This document shows positions 17,344-27,200 of a stretch of DNA of 64,000 nucleotides, one piece after another (the first letter of the stretch is position 1; every line of letters starts with the position of its first letter). The notes beneath the pieces were generated by a model. It ran no database searches. It was given only the letters and a program-made list of their open reading frames with translations, and was not told the DNA's origin. The position numbers and the translations under genes are program-made. Location of the stretch: the NCBI GenBank assembly GCA_014378195.1, contig JACMOC010000013.1, positions 62,001-126,000 of the forward strand, in the 5' to 3' direction. Source of the DNA: Oligoflexus sp. GTDB lineage: Bacteria > Bdellovibrionota_B > Oligoflexia > Oligoflexales > Oligoflexaceae.

Positions 17344-18744
17344 TCAAAGGTCGAAAATCTTGCCAGGGTTCAGAAGGTTATCCGGGTCGAAAGCCCTTTT
17401 GATTCTTTTTTGCAACTCCAGTCCCTCCGGGGCTAGGCAGAAATGCAAATCGGCTTTTTTCAAAACGCCGATCCCATGCTCGGCGCTAATCGAGCCTCGA
17501 TATTTCTGTACGAGTTTAAAGACCTCTTCTTCCGTCGCCCGGGTAACGGCACGAAATTCGGTATAGTCCTGCTTAAAATCGCCAACATAATTTAGGTGAA
17601 GGTTGCCGTCACCAATATGCCCAAAGAGAAACATCTGCACGCCCTGGATTTTTTTCAGGACGACTTCCATCTCGTTGATAAAGGCCGGTAAGGAACTGAT
17701 TGGCAGGGAAATATCGTTTTTACGAACATTGCCCTCGATGGCGACCGATTCACTGATGTTTTCGCGGAACCCCCAAAGATTTTGGAATTCTGTCGAATTG
17801 GTCGCAATTACGGCATCACTGATCAAGCCGCGTTCAAACGCTTCTTCCAAAAACGGCTCCATCGGATCGAGAGAACCTTCAGGCTGTTTCTCAAACTCAA
17901 GAAGAGTGTAGATCGGCGACTTCTCCTGGAACGGATTAATCCGGTGTTTTTGGTGTTTTAACACTAGGTCAAGACATTCTTGAGTAAAAAACTCAAAGGC
18001 CGTTGGATGAATGCCGCGTAGATTCACAAGGCCCAGGAGCTTAGTCACGCTTTCAAAATCCGGGCAGGCCATACAAGTCAGTCGAAGCTCTTTGGGAAGA
18101 GTCGCCAGCTTCATGGTCGCTTGCGTGACGATGCCAAGCGTTCCTTCCGAGCCGATAAACAGATGTTTGAGGTCATAACCGATGTTGTTTTTGCGAAGAT
18201 CGTAGTTGAGATCGAGAACTGTTCCGTCAGCCAGGACGACTTCAAGGCCCAGGACTTGCTCGCGCGTGCCACCGTAACGAATCAGTTTCAGTCCACCCGC
18301 ATTCGTTGCGATGTTGCCGCCCAGTTGGCAACTTCCCTTGGCAGCAAGGTCAACCGGATAAAAGAGGCCCTGGTCCTTCGCCGCTTTATGAAGGCTTTCG
18401 GTGATGGCACCAGCTTCGGCACGGATACTCATATTGATGGGATCGATGTTGATGATGCGATCCATCTTCTCGAGTGAGATCACAAGCTCTTCATGCGAAG
18501 CATTTGCGGCGCCAGCGAGACCCGTACGGCCCCCGCTGGGAACGACTTTTATCTTGTTTTTGTGGCAATATTTCATGATCTTCGAAACTTCATCGGTCGT
18601 TTTTGGGAAAACGACAGCCGAAGGTTTGGGTGTCGAACGGGTCCAGTCTTTACCATATATTTGCAGGTCATCAGCTTTCTCGGAGATCCGAGTCGCGCCT
18701 AGGATGCCTTCCAGAGCTTCATAATGAACAGAATTCACGATCAT
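17344..18744 (-). CDS. FAD-linked 2-hydroxyacid dehydrogenase, GlcD/D2HGDH type
   Basis: A 466-residue flavoprotein oxidising a D-2-hydroxyacid (lactate, glycolate or 2-hydroxyglutarate). The FAD-binding PCMH domain shows PSGGRTGLAGAAN at about residue 66, GGNIATNAGGLKLIRYGG at about 147 and GSEGTLGI at about 198. The C-terminal oxidase domain ends in SAEHGIGVLKK and FDPDNLLNPGKIFD. No Fe-S domain is attached. Substrate cannot be fixed from sequence alone. ATG 18744 is close to its AAAGGA; GTG 18738 has better spacing and is a fair alternative. Confidence 0.85.
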   Translation of the reverse strand: MIVNSVHYEALEGILGATRISEKADDLQIYGKDWTRSTPKPSAVVFPKTTDEVSKIMKYCHKNKIKVVPSGGRTGLAGAANASHEELVISLEKMDRIINIDPINMSIRAEAGAITESLHKAAKDQGLFYPVDLAAKGSCQLGGNIATNAGGLKLIRYGGTREQVLGLEVVLADGTVLDLNYDLRKNNIGYDLKHLFIGSEGTLGIVTQATMKLATLPKELRLTCMACPDFESVTKLLGLVNLRGIHPTAFEFFTQECLDLVLKHQKHRINPFQEKSPIYTLLEFEKQPEGSLDPMEPFLEEAFERGLISDAVIATNSTEFQNLWGFRENISESVAIEGNVRKNDISLPISSLPAFINEMEVVLKKIQGVQMFLFGHIGDGNLHLNYVGDFKQDYTEFRAVTRATEEEVFKLVQKYRGSISAEHGIGVLKKADLHFCLAPEGLELQKRIKRAFDPDNLLNPGKIFDL

Positions 18745-18837
18745 TTCCTTTCTTCGGTGATAATCCGGCGGGTCCGAGTGTTGGTGCCCCTCAACGGAGA
18801 TAGCTCAAACACCGCCGTTCAAGCAATCCTTCTTGCC

Positions 18838-20256
18838 TTATAATTCTTCCCAAATCTTTTTCAAGGCGAGGTCCTGACGTTTGCGAAACTCCGCCACGGT
18901 TGTTGTTCGCCCATTGTTGAGTATCGCAAAGGCAAGCATGCCATGTTTGGGGTGTCCCATATAACCGGCTATGCTGGAAACAGCCACCGGTTGAGTCAAC
19001 GTCCCCGTTTTAGCACGGACCATACCGTCAAGTACATCTTCGCCCTTGAAGCGCTTACGAAGGGTTCCTGTCCATCCTGAAGCCGGAAAACTCGCGAGGT
19101 ATTCGGGGAATAGATCCATTCGCTTTTGCATGTAGAGAAGGACCTTGACGATCTGTTCGGCTGAGAAGGTATTGCGAGCGTCGAGTCCTGACCCATTATG
19201 AATCTCAAATTTATCTTTGATGCCAACTTCATTGCGCAGAAACTTTTCTATCCCTGCCACGCCGTTTTTAAGAGAGCCTGTTTCCGAGGCATCGTCATTC
19301 AAATGAGCACCAAGGCGTTTCGTAAGGGAATCAGCGATATAATTGTTTGAGAAGTGATTGAGACCTTGAACGATGTAAGCGATGTCGTAACTGTCGATAG
19401 TGTAGAGGAGTTTCGCCGTTGCGGGGACTTTCCCGCCCCTCACTTTGCCTTTAATTGTTATGCCTGCATTGAGCAGAAACGCGCGGAGAAGTTCGCCCGA
19501 TTCCGTGAGCGGGTCGCCCATGGAACGGTAGACTTTTGCGACTGGGATTTGGGTGCCAATCGTTCCGTTCACAACTAATGAGGAATCCCCGTTGCTTGTC
19601 GAGCGCACGGCAGAAAGATGATTTTCTCCCCCACTAACAGTTTGGGTTTTGTTGTGCAAAGGAACGCCGGGCAAAGGATAGGGATCAAAGTTGACCTTTG
19701 CGGGTTCGCCAGCCCGCGTTGCCGGATTGATGACAATGGGAAGCGTATTGAAGTTGACACCAAACGCCGTCACGGGCGCATCGTATGCGCGATCCGATTC
19801 ATCGGCACGGTCCATGCGCGAACGGTCCCGTTCTTCATTATCAAAAAGGCTGTTATCGATAACAAGGTCGCCTTCGAACTTCGTGATGCCCATGTTTTTA
19901 AGATCGGCCGCCATCTGCCATAATTTTTCGTTTACCAGCATCGGATCGCCATCACCCTTTACAAAAAGAGGGCCCGGCACTGTTTCGCCGGTACGAGGAG
20001 CTGTGATGAAAAACTTCGTTTTGAGTGTCGTTGCGGGCTTGAAATAATGAAGCATCGCAGCTGACGTGAGGACCTTAGTCACAGACGCCGGAATAAGCGC
20101 CTTTTTGGGGTGGCTTTCATAGATCGTTTTTCCGTCGCTCATTCGTACGATCAGGATCGATTCGGAACTGCCATCGGCGGGCATCAGTCGCGCCTCAGCA
20201 CCAGCTGGCAAAGTCCAAAACGCTAACAGCAGAAGGGAAGTTGTCAGCCTTCGCAT
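18838..20256 (-). CDS. dacB: D-Ala-D-Ala carboxypeptidase/endopeptidase, PBP4 family
   Basis: Periplasmic S13-family enzyme that trims peptidoglycan cross-links. The 472-residue protein has a signal peptide cut near residue 20 (PAGAEA), the catalytic SVTK at residues 58-61, SNN in NHFSNNYIAD, and KTG in VRAKTGTL. The large inserted domain between SVTK and SNN is typical of PBP4. ATG 20256 is preferred over the GTG at 20265 because GAGG lies eight bases before it, overlapping that GTG. Confidence 0.92.
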   Translation of the reverse strand: MRRLTTSLLLLAFWTLPAGAEARLMPADGSSESILIVRMSDGKTIYESHPKKALIPASVTKVLTSAAMLHYFKPATTLKTKFFITAPRTGETVPGPLFVKGDGDPMLVNEKLWQMAADLKNMGITKFEGDLVIDNSLFDNEERDRSRMDRADESDRAYDAPVTAFGVNFNTLPIVINPATRAGEPAKVNFDPYPLPGVPLHNKTQTVSGGENHLSAVRSTSNGDSSLVVNGTIGTQIPVAKVYRSMGDPLTESGELLRAFLLNAGITIKGKVRGGKVPATAKLLYTIDSYDIAYIVQGLNHFSNNYIADSLTKRLGAHLNDDASETGSLKNGVAGIEKFLRNEVGIKDKFEIHNGSGLDARNTFSAEQIVKVLLYMQKRMDLFPEYLASFPASGWTGTLRKRFKGEDVLDGMVRAKTGTLTQPVAVSSIAGYMGHPKHGMLAFAILNNGRTTTVAEFRKRQDLALKKIWEEL

Positions 20257-20295
20257 AATACGCACCTCATCGCCTAAAGGGTGAAAATCTCCCTA

Positions 20296-20814
20296 TTATA
20301 GGACAAGTTGCTTCAGAGCAGAAACTCCTGTGAGCAGGGCGAGAGCAAAGATTCCTGCAATAACGTCGTCGAGCAAAGTGCCGAGCGCTCCGGGAAGTTT
20401 TTGGTCAGCCCAACCGATGGGTCCGGGTTTGAAAATGTCAAAAAAGCGAAAAAATGCAAAAGCGGTAATCATATGAAAGGCGTCGAATGGGAAAAAAACA
20501 CTCACGATCGCCTGTCCTAAGACTTCATCAATGACAATTCGGCCGTCGTCATGAGTATTCCACTGTTTTTCGGTTCGGTCGATTGACCACCAGCTGATGA
20601 GTCCGACGCCACATAGCAAAAAAACAGCGACTGGAATAGAAAAGTCGCCAAGTCCTTGAACTGATTGCGCAATGAGCCAAGCAACAGGAAGGCCAGCCAA
20701 ACTGCCCCAGGTGCCAGGGGCCTTGGGTAGCATTCCGAGTGGATAGACAACAGCAAGTCGTGACGCGAAGGTCCAATAGGGAACCTTGGGTTTTTCGCCG
20801 GCGTATTGTTTCAT
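20296..20814 (-). CDS. pgpA: Phosphatidylglycerophosphatase A
   Basis: Removes phosphate from phosphatidylglycerophosphate in phospholipid synthesis. The 172-residue membrane protein shows the PgpA signatures: PGTWGSLAGLP at the N-terminus, IVIDEVLGQ in the middle and RFFDIFKPGPIGWADQ before the last helices. The start ATG 20814 overlaps the stop of the upstream gene as ATGA and has AAAGGA six bases before it; the longer frame from 20850 lacks this. Translation is therefore probably coupled to the YaiI-like gene. Confidence 0.9.
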   Translation of the reverse strand: MKQYAGEKPKVPYWTFASRLAVVYPLGMLPKAPGTWGSLAGLPVAWLIAQSVQGLGDFSIPVAVFLLCGVGLISWWSIDRTEKQWNTHDDGRIVIDEVLGQAIVSVFFPFDAFHMITAFAFFRFFDIFKPGPIGWADQKLPGALGTLLDDVIAGIFALALLTGVSALKQLVL

Positions 20815-21275
20815 TCTTGATCCTTTCGAAGCAGGGCTTTTTGCAGCCATCGATCCAGAGCATTTGCAAACGATTGTTTGTCTTTCTCGCTATAGCTGGC
20901 CGGTCCTCCGGTCACCAGCCCAGCGCCTCGAAGTCCTTCCATCATATCGCGCATATTGAGACGCTCGCGCACGTTGGCTTCTGTGTAGGCTTCGCCTCTT
21001 GGATTGATTACATGAACCCTCTTTGCCACAAGTTCGGCTGCGAGCGGAACGTCGGCCGTGACGACCATATCATGTCCGCTCGCTTCTTGAATGATGTAAT
21101 GGTCAGCTGCATCGGGCGTCTTCGGGACCTGCACCTGGGTGATCAGGGCGCTTCTCGGGACCTTTTGAGTTTGGTTCGCTACGAGGCAGACAAAGAGGCT
21201 TCGTTTCTCTGAAGCACGATATATGATCTCTTTTACAGGCGCCGGACAGGCATCGGCGTCAATCCATATTTTCAA
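20811..21275 (-). CDS. UPF0178 (YaiI/YqxD) family protein
   Basis: A 154-residue protein of the DUF188 family, related to PIN-like nucleases; function unknown. The conserved start KIWIDADACPAPVKEII is present, as are the TADVPLAAELVAK and INPRGEAYTEANV segments. The start is taken as TTG 21275, since family members begin directly at this motif and GGAG lies nine bases upstream; the longer frame begins at ATG 21302. Its stop overlaps the pgpA start. Confidence 0.8.
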   Translation of the reverse strand: MKIWIDADACPAPVKEIIYRASEKRSLFVCLVANQTQKVPRSALITQVQVPKTPDAADHYIIQEASGHDMVVTADVPLAAELVAKRVHVINPRGEAYTEANVRERLNMRDMMEGLRGAGLVTGGPASYSEKDKQSFANALDRWLQKALLRKDQE

Positions 21276-21440
21276 AACGTAAGTCTCCAAAAATCTCATC
21301 ATAGGTGCTGCATCCTATAGGTTTGACCGCTCCGATTCTAGGCACATCTACTCATAGGCCCCGACTTAGGACTTGACTCCGAGTTCATGGGTGCGTGTAG
21401 TAGCCGCAGGTCCGAGTTTTTTTTAGGGAAGGCGTCGTTT

Positions 21441-23339
21441 ATGAGACGCAAAAATGTTATTAGTAGTCTTTCCTGCATACTCGTCGTGATTATTATTTTT
21501 TCATTCGCATATCTACCCATGCGCATTATGAAAAATGCAACTCACGATGCCGGAGTGGTTTCTCATACCTACGAAGTTCGGAAAGAAATACGGGATATTT
21601 CAGACGTCTTAAGATCAATAATTTATCTTCATCAAAATTATATGTTTACCGGAATCGAAGCTTTCCGCTTCGAACGCAACCAAGCTGTATCGAAGCTCCG
21701 AATAGAAACAAATGAAGTGATTGATCTCGTTCATGATAATCCGGCTCAACACGACAAGATCAAGGCTTTACAGGCGGCTATAACCAACTATTTTTTACCC
21801 TTCATTCTAAACGAAGAAGAGCTGCCGCGTTTCATCTACAGCCGCGCCCAGTTCGTCCAGCTTCTCAATCATGAAACAACCCTCAATCCAATCTTTGACC
21901 TCGTTCAAGAACTGGACAGGAACGAAGCGGATCTACTGGAAGTGCGCCAACGGTTGCTCGACGCGACCATCCAAAAGGATTCTTTCATTTCTCTGGGTAT
22001 GGGCTTCGCAGCCGTTGCGCTTTTGGTTTCTATGTTTGGCCTCTATAAAATCGATGTCGAAGAAAAAGAAGCGACTTCGCGTTTTCTTCGCCATGCGAAC
22101 AGCGAGGTGGAAAAAGCCAATCACATGAAAAGTGCCTTCCTAGCGAATATGAGCCACGAAATCCGTACACCTCTCGGTGCTATACTGGGGTTTGCAGAAC
22201 TCTTGAGTGTGCCGGTGCTTTCGGATTCGGAGCGTATTCGCTACGTCGACGTAATCCGCAGGAATGGTAAGGCCTTGAGTCAGCTTATCGACGATATACT
22301 GGACCTTTCGAAAGTTGAAGCCGGTAAGATCTCGATTGAGAAAATTGACTGTGACTTGGAGGATTTGCTCCTCGATATCAGCCAGATGTTCAAGGGAAAA
22401 GCGGAAGAAAAGCATATTTTATTTCGTATCGAAACAATAGGATATGTACCCAAGTCGCCGGTTTCTGATCCGCTGCGCATCCGACAGATCCTGATCAATC
22501 TTGTCGGAAACGCAGTTAAATTTACAGATGCCGGATATGTGGCCATTCGATTGGCGTGGATTCCTCATCCAAGCTTCAAAAACCAGGGGGATCTCGTTTT
22601 TACCGTAGTCGATTCAGGCGTCGGAATTGCGCGCGATCTTCAGGATAAACTGTTCCAGCCCTTTACCCAGGCCGAAGATTCAACAGCCAGAAAGTTTGGG
22701 GGGACAGGGCTGGGTCTCACTCTATCGAGGCGTCTGGCGAGACTTTTGGATGGTGATGTCGCGTTGAAAGAAAGCGTACCGAATGTCGGGTCGCAGTTTG
22801 AGTTGAAAATTCCGGTGGCTGCGCCGACTCCAGAAGCTCTGCGACTTCCGCCCCATCTTCACGTCAGTCATTTCACTGAGGACCATACAGCGACCGAAGG
22901 GGATCTCCAGACAAAACGAGAGGCTGAGGATGAAAGTCTAACTTTAAAGGACGTGCATATACTATTGGCCGAGGATGCTCCTGATAATCAGCTTTTAATC
23001 ACTCAAATCTTGGAGGCCACAGGCGCAAAGGTTTCGGTGGTTGGCAACGGCCGAGATGCTGTCACAAGCGCGATGGCTGGCGGGCAGGATCTTATACTGA
23101 TGGACATACAAATGCCGATTTTGGGAGGTTATGAAGCGGCTCAAGAGCTACGGTCGAATGGCTATCAGGGGCCTATAGTTGCTCTATCAGCACTTGCTAT
23201 GGTCAAAGATAAAGAGAAGTCGCAGCGATCGGGTTATGATGATCATTTGACTAAACCAATAAACAGCGAAAAATTGATAGCCACGATTAAGCATCTTACC
23301 CGTGATTTGCCGCTCGATTGTCATCATCCTTCAGTTTAG
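21441..23339 (+). CDS. Hybrid sensor histidine kinase with C-terminal receiver
   Basis: A 632-residue membrane kinase. Two membrane helices (about residues 8-26 and 174-196) enclose a periplasmic helical sensor of about 150 residues. HisKA has NMSHEIRTPLG with His239. HATPase has the N-box NLVGNAVKF, VDSGVGIA and the FGGTGLGL G2 box. The receiver (about 510-625) is complete, with DIQMP Asp555 as acceptor. The input signal is unknown; a four-helix sensor (CHASE3-like) is a guess. ATG 21441 has GGAAGG eight bases upstream; the frame opens earlier, at 21387. No partner regulator is adjacent. Confidence 0.9.
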   Translation: MRRKNVISSLSCILVVIIIFSFAYLPMRIMKNATHDAGVVSHTYEVRKEIRDISDVLRSIIYLHQNYMFTGIEAFRFERNQAVSKLRIETNEVIDLVHDNPAQHDKIKALQAAITNYFLPFILNEEELPRFIYSRAQFVQLLNHETTLNPIFDLVQELDRNEADLLEVRQRLLDATIQKDSFISLGMGFAAVALLVSMFGLYKIDVEEKEATSRFLRHANSEVEKANHMKSAFLANMSHEIRTPLGAILGFAELLSVPVLSDSERIRYVDVIRRNGKALSQLIDDILDLSKVEAGKISIEKIDCDLEDLLLDISQMFKGKAEEKHILFRIETIGYVPKSPVSDPLRIRQILINLVGNAVKFTDAGYVAIRLAWIPHPSFKNQGDLVFTVVDSGVGIARDLQDKLFQPFTQAEDSTARKFGGTGLGLTLSRRLARLLDGDVALKESVPNVGSQFELKIPVAAPTPEALRLPPHLHVSHFTEDHTATEGDLQTKREAEDESLTLKDVHILLAEDAPDNQLLITQILEATGAKVSVVGNGRDAVTSAMAGGQDLILMDIQMPILGGYEAAQELRSNGYQGPIVALSALAMVKDKEKSQRSGYDDHLTKPINSEKLIATIKHLTRDLPLDCHHPSV

Positions 23340-23407
23340 CAATTCTGTATGTCTCTCCCTATGACACCATGAAATAAGCGTGTAGCCCATCTTCATAAGG
23401 GATTTGC

Positions 23408-24280
23408 ATGAGCCTTATCATACGCGACGTCTCGAAAACCTATCCCAATGGCGTACACGCACTGAACTCTATTCATCTGGAAATTCCGAATGGAATGTTT
23501 GGATTGCTCGGGCCCAATGGAGCAGGCAAATCTTCGCTCATGCGCACCCTTGCGACTCTGCAGGAGCCCGACACTGGAACAATCGAGTTTAACGGCTTTA
23601 ATTTGCTGAGAGAAAAAATGCATCTTCGGAGTATGCTCGGCTACCTACCGCAGGAATTTGATGTCTATCCCAAAATCTCGGCGGAGGACCTCTTGAGTTA
23701 CCTCGCAGAACTCAAGGGTGTTTCAAGCCGAAGGGAGCGGCAGGCCCTGGTTGAGCATCTGCTGACGGTCACCAACCTTTATGATGTTCGCAAAAAAGCC
23801 GTCGCTCATTATTCCGGTGGAATGAAACAAAGATTTGGAATAGCGCAGGCCCTTATCGGGCAACCTAAACTCATCATCGTCGATGAACCAACGGCAGGGC
23901 TCGATCCTGAAGAGCGCGTGCGATTTCACAATCTTTTGGCTGATATCAAGGATGATGTGACCGTGATTCTATCAACGCATATCGTCAGCGACGTGAGCGA
24001 CCTTTGTCAGAGCTTCGCTATCATCAATAAAGGCGAGGTGCTATCCAATCAAACGCCTCAAGACGCCCTCAGGGGCCTTCGGAATAAACTTTGGGAAAAA
24101 CGTATTCCGCGTCACGCCTCGGTTGAACTGCCACTCGATCGCCTTGTTTCTATGCATCTTTCCATGGGGGATCAGATTGTTCGGTTCTACGGCGAAGACT
24201 TAACGGCATTGGGCGCAGAACTCACGCAGCCGACACTTGAAGATTACTACTTCATAACGATCAAAGGACTCACTTTATGA
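23408..24280 (+). CDS. ABC transporter ATP-binding protein
   Basis: A 290-residue ATPase with Walker A GPNGAGKSS, Q-loop (LPQEF), signature YSGGMKQR, Walker B IIVDEPTAGLDPEER and the H-loop in LSTHIVSD. The last 70 residues are an extra tail. It overlaps the next gene by four bases (ATGA), so it drives that permease/peptidase fusion. Related pairs in Bacteroidetes and delta-like bacteria are annotated as ABC-2 type exporters with unknown substrate. Confidence 0.93.
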   Translation: MSLIIRDVSKTYPNGVHALNSIHLEIPNGMFGLLGPNGAGKSSLMRTLATLQEPDTGTIEFNGFNLLREKMHLRSMLGYLPQEFDVYPKISAEDLLSYLAELKGVSSRRERQALVEHLLTVTNLYDVRKKAVAHYSGGMKQRFGIAQALIGQPKLIIVDEPTAGLDPEERVRFHNLLADIKDDVTVILSTHIVSDVSDLCQSFAIINKGEVLSNQTPQDALRGLRNKLWEKRIPRHASVELPLDRLVSMHLSMGDQIVRFYGEDLTALGAELTQPTLEDYYFITIKGLTL

Positions 24281-27200
24281 TCCGAAGTATCTGGAGTAAC
24301 TTCAAGTTTGAGTTGACTAGCCGAAAGAAGTTTGTAGCGCCTTACGTTTACGGCTTCGTTATTTTTGCCTTCATGTTTTTCATCGTATGTTCGGCAGGTG
24401 GCGCATTCAAAGGCGTGAACATCACCTTTGGTTTGGGTCAGAAAGTTTTTGTTAACAGTCCCTATGCTATCAACCTTTATTACGGTTTGATGTCCATCTT
24501 TGGCGTTCTCATCATTGCTCCCATCTTTGGCCAGGCCGTTTGTAAAGATTACGAGGCAAAATTTGATCAGATCGTGCTTTCGGCGCCAGTCAGCCGGACC
24601 GGGTTTTATCTGGGGCGTTTTTTTGGTTCAACACTGGTTTGCACACTGATTTTTCTCGGTCTGGGAATCGGTCATGCGTTGGCGTCCGCGATGCCCTTTG
24701 TGCAGCGATCACTCTTCACCGCGCCGTCTTTAAACTCTTACCTTCTGCCCTACCTGACTCTCATCATCCCCAATATCATTATTTTTGGCAGTATTTCATT
24801 TGCGGTCGGTACAATCAGCAAAAAAATGAGTTCGGTTTATATAACGAGCATACTCTCTTTTATGGGCTATCTCTTTGCTTCCACGCTCACTCGTGACATC
24901 GAGAAAAAAACCCTTCGTGCTCTGGCAGATCCTTTCGGGGTCAACGCACTCGGGCGGCTCACAGAATACTGGTCGGTTGCTGAGAAAAATTCACGCCTTC
25001 TTTCTTTGACAGGCCCTCTCCTGTGGAATCGAGTGTTATGGCTCGGCGTAAGCCTGGTGTTTTTAGGTGTCGCGCTTGTTTATGCCCAGCGCGATCGCAA
25101 GGTCAAAATAAAGAGCGAGAAAAAGAATATTGTTCATTCAGCTCTGAGTCGCAAAGCCTCTGTAGACTTTTCCACCTGCATGAGTTTTGACCTTCGCTCA
25201 CGTCTCAAGCTCTTTTGGTCACAGGTGCTGTTTGAAGCGAAGGGTTCGGTCAAAAACATCTATTTTCTGTGTTTGACTTTTGCGGGGATCCTGTTTGTCT
25301 TTTTTCTCAGTGGCCAGTCGGGGAAAATTTTTGGTACGGAAACGTATCCTATTACTTATAAAATTCTAGAAACAACCAGCGGAAGTTTTGGCACATTTCT
25401 CCTTATCATCATTATTTTTTATACAGGCGAACTGATTTGGCGTGATCGTCAGAGTCGTCTCAATCAGATCATAGACGCGATGCCTTTGCCAACCTGGATC
25501 ATGGGTCTTGCCAAGTTTGCAGCGTTGCAATTGATTATCATTGCGCTGCTAAGTATCGTCGGTCTTTGCGGAATTCTCATACAAACTGCGGAGGGTTACA
25601 CGCATTACGAGCTCGTCCAGGTCTTTCGAACGCTCTTCACGCTGGAATGGCCTCACTATTTCATTTTCAGTAGTCTTGTTTTTGCTATTCACACCCTGGT
25701 GAATGACAAGGTTTACGGGCACGGCTTTTCGGTCATTTGTCTGATCGGTCTTATTTTTCTTCCGAGCATGGGATTTGATCATGTCCTTTACGTTTTTGGA
25801 GCCGGCGATTCTCACGTCGAGTATTCTGACATGAATGGTTACGGCCCTTTTCTCGCCCGAATCCGTGCCCTTCAGCTTTACTGGGGTTTGGCAGCGGGCA
25901 TTCTATTAAATGTCGTTTATCTTTTTTGGTTTCGCGGAGTCGATGACAATTGGTCGGTAAGGGTGAGTGAAGCCAAGGCGCGCTTTGTGGGACCGGCTCG
26001 CTTCGTCCTATATGTTCTCGCTCTGGGATTTATAGCGCAAGGTTCTTATGTGTTTTACAACACGAATGTGGTCAATGAATATCATCTCCCCTCGCAGAAC
26101 GAGAAAAATCAGCTTTATTACGAGACAACATTCAAACACGATTATGATCAGAAGCCTCAACTGTCTATCGTAGCCGTTCATGCTGATGTGGATCTCTATC
26201 CGAAGAAGCTCAAGGTCGCTGCAAATTTTGTCTATACCTTTGAAAACAAAACGTCCGGTGCGGTGGGCGAAATTTTCATCAAACTTCCTGTGCGGAAAAA
26301 GTACGTGAGTTTTGCTTTTGATCGAGAGGCAAAGTTAGACAGAGATGATGTTCAGGTGGATGTACAAATCTATCGATTTACCTCGCCTGTTCACGTGGGC
26401 GAGACAGTCTCGCTTGTCTACAAAGTTGATTACGGCTACCAGGGTTTTCAAAACGATGAGACAGCAACGGCCTTGGCGGGCAATGGTACCTTCATCAACA
26501 ACTCAAGCTATTTCCCAACGTTTGGCTATGATGAGCGCGGTGAACTGAGTTCAGATAAGCTGCGTGCACAATACGGGCTCAAGCCCAAAGCACGCGTGGC
26601 ATCCATTAATGATGTCAATGCAAGGCGCTGGAATTATCTCACCGGGCATGATGCCGATTGGATAGATTTTGAAACGACTGTGAGCACAGATTCCGATCAA
26701 ATCGCAATAGCTCCAGGTTATTTACAAAAAGAATGGGTTGATGGAGATCGTCACTTTTTTCACTACAAAATGGATGAAAAGATCCTTAATTTTTATTCTT
26801 ACCTTTCTGCGCGCTACGAAGTTGCTCGTGATCATTGGAACGATGTAAAGATCGAAATTTATTACAACAAAGGCCACGAGTACAATCTTGCCTCCATGAT
26901 GGAAGCCAGCAAGCAGGGTCTAAGTTATTTTACGGAAAATTTTGGACCCTATCAGAGCAAACAATTCCGTATTGTGGAATTCCCTCGCTATAACACCTTT
27001 GCGCAATCCTTTCCCAATACCGTGCCTTTCAGTGAAGCGATCGGATTCATTGCGAAAGTCGACCCCAAAAATCCAAAAGATTTGGATTATCCTTATTACG
27101 TGACGGCGCATGAGCTTGCCCATCAGTGGTGGGGACACCAAGTTGTTGGCGCAAATGTCCAAGGCGCAACCCTTTTATCCGAGACTCTTGCCCAATACAG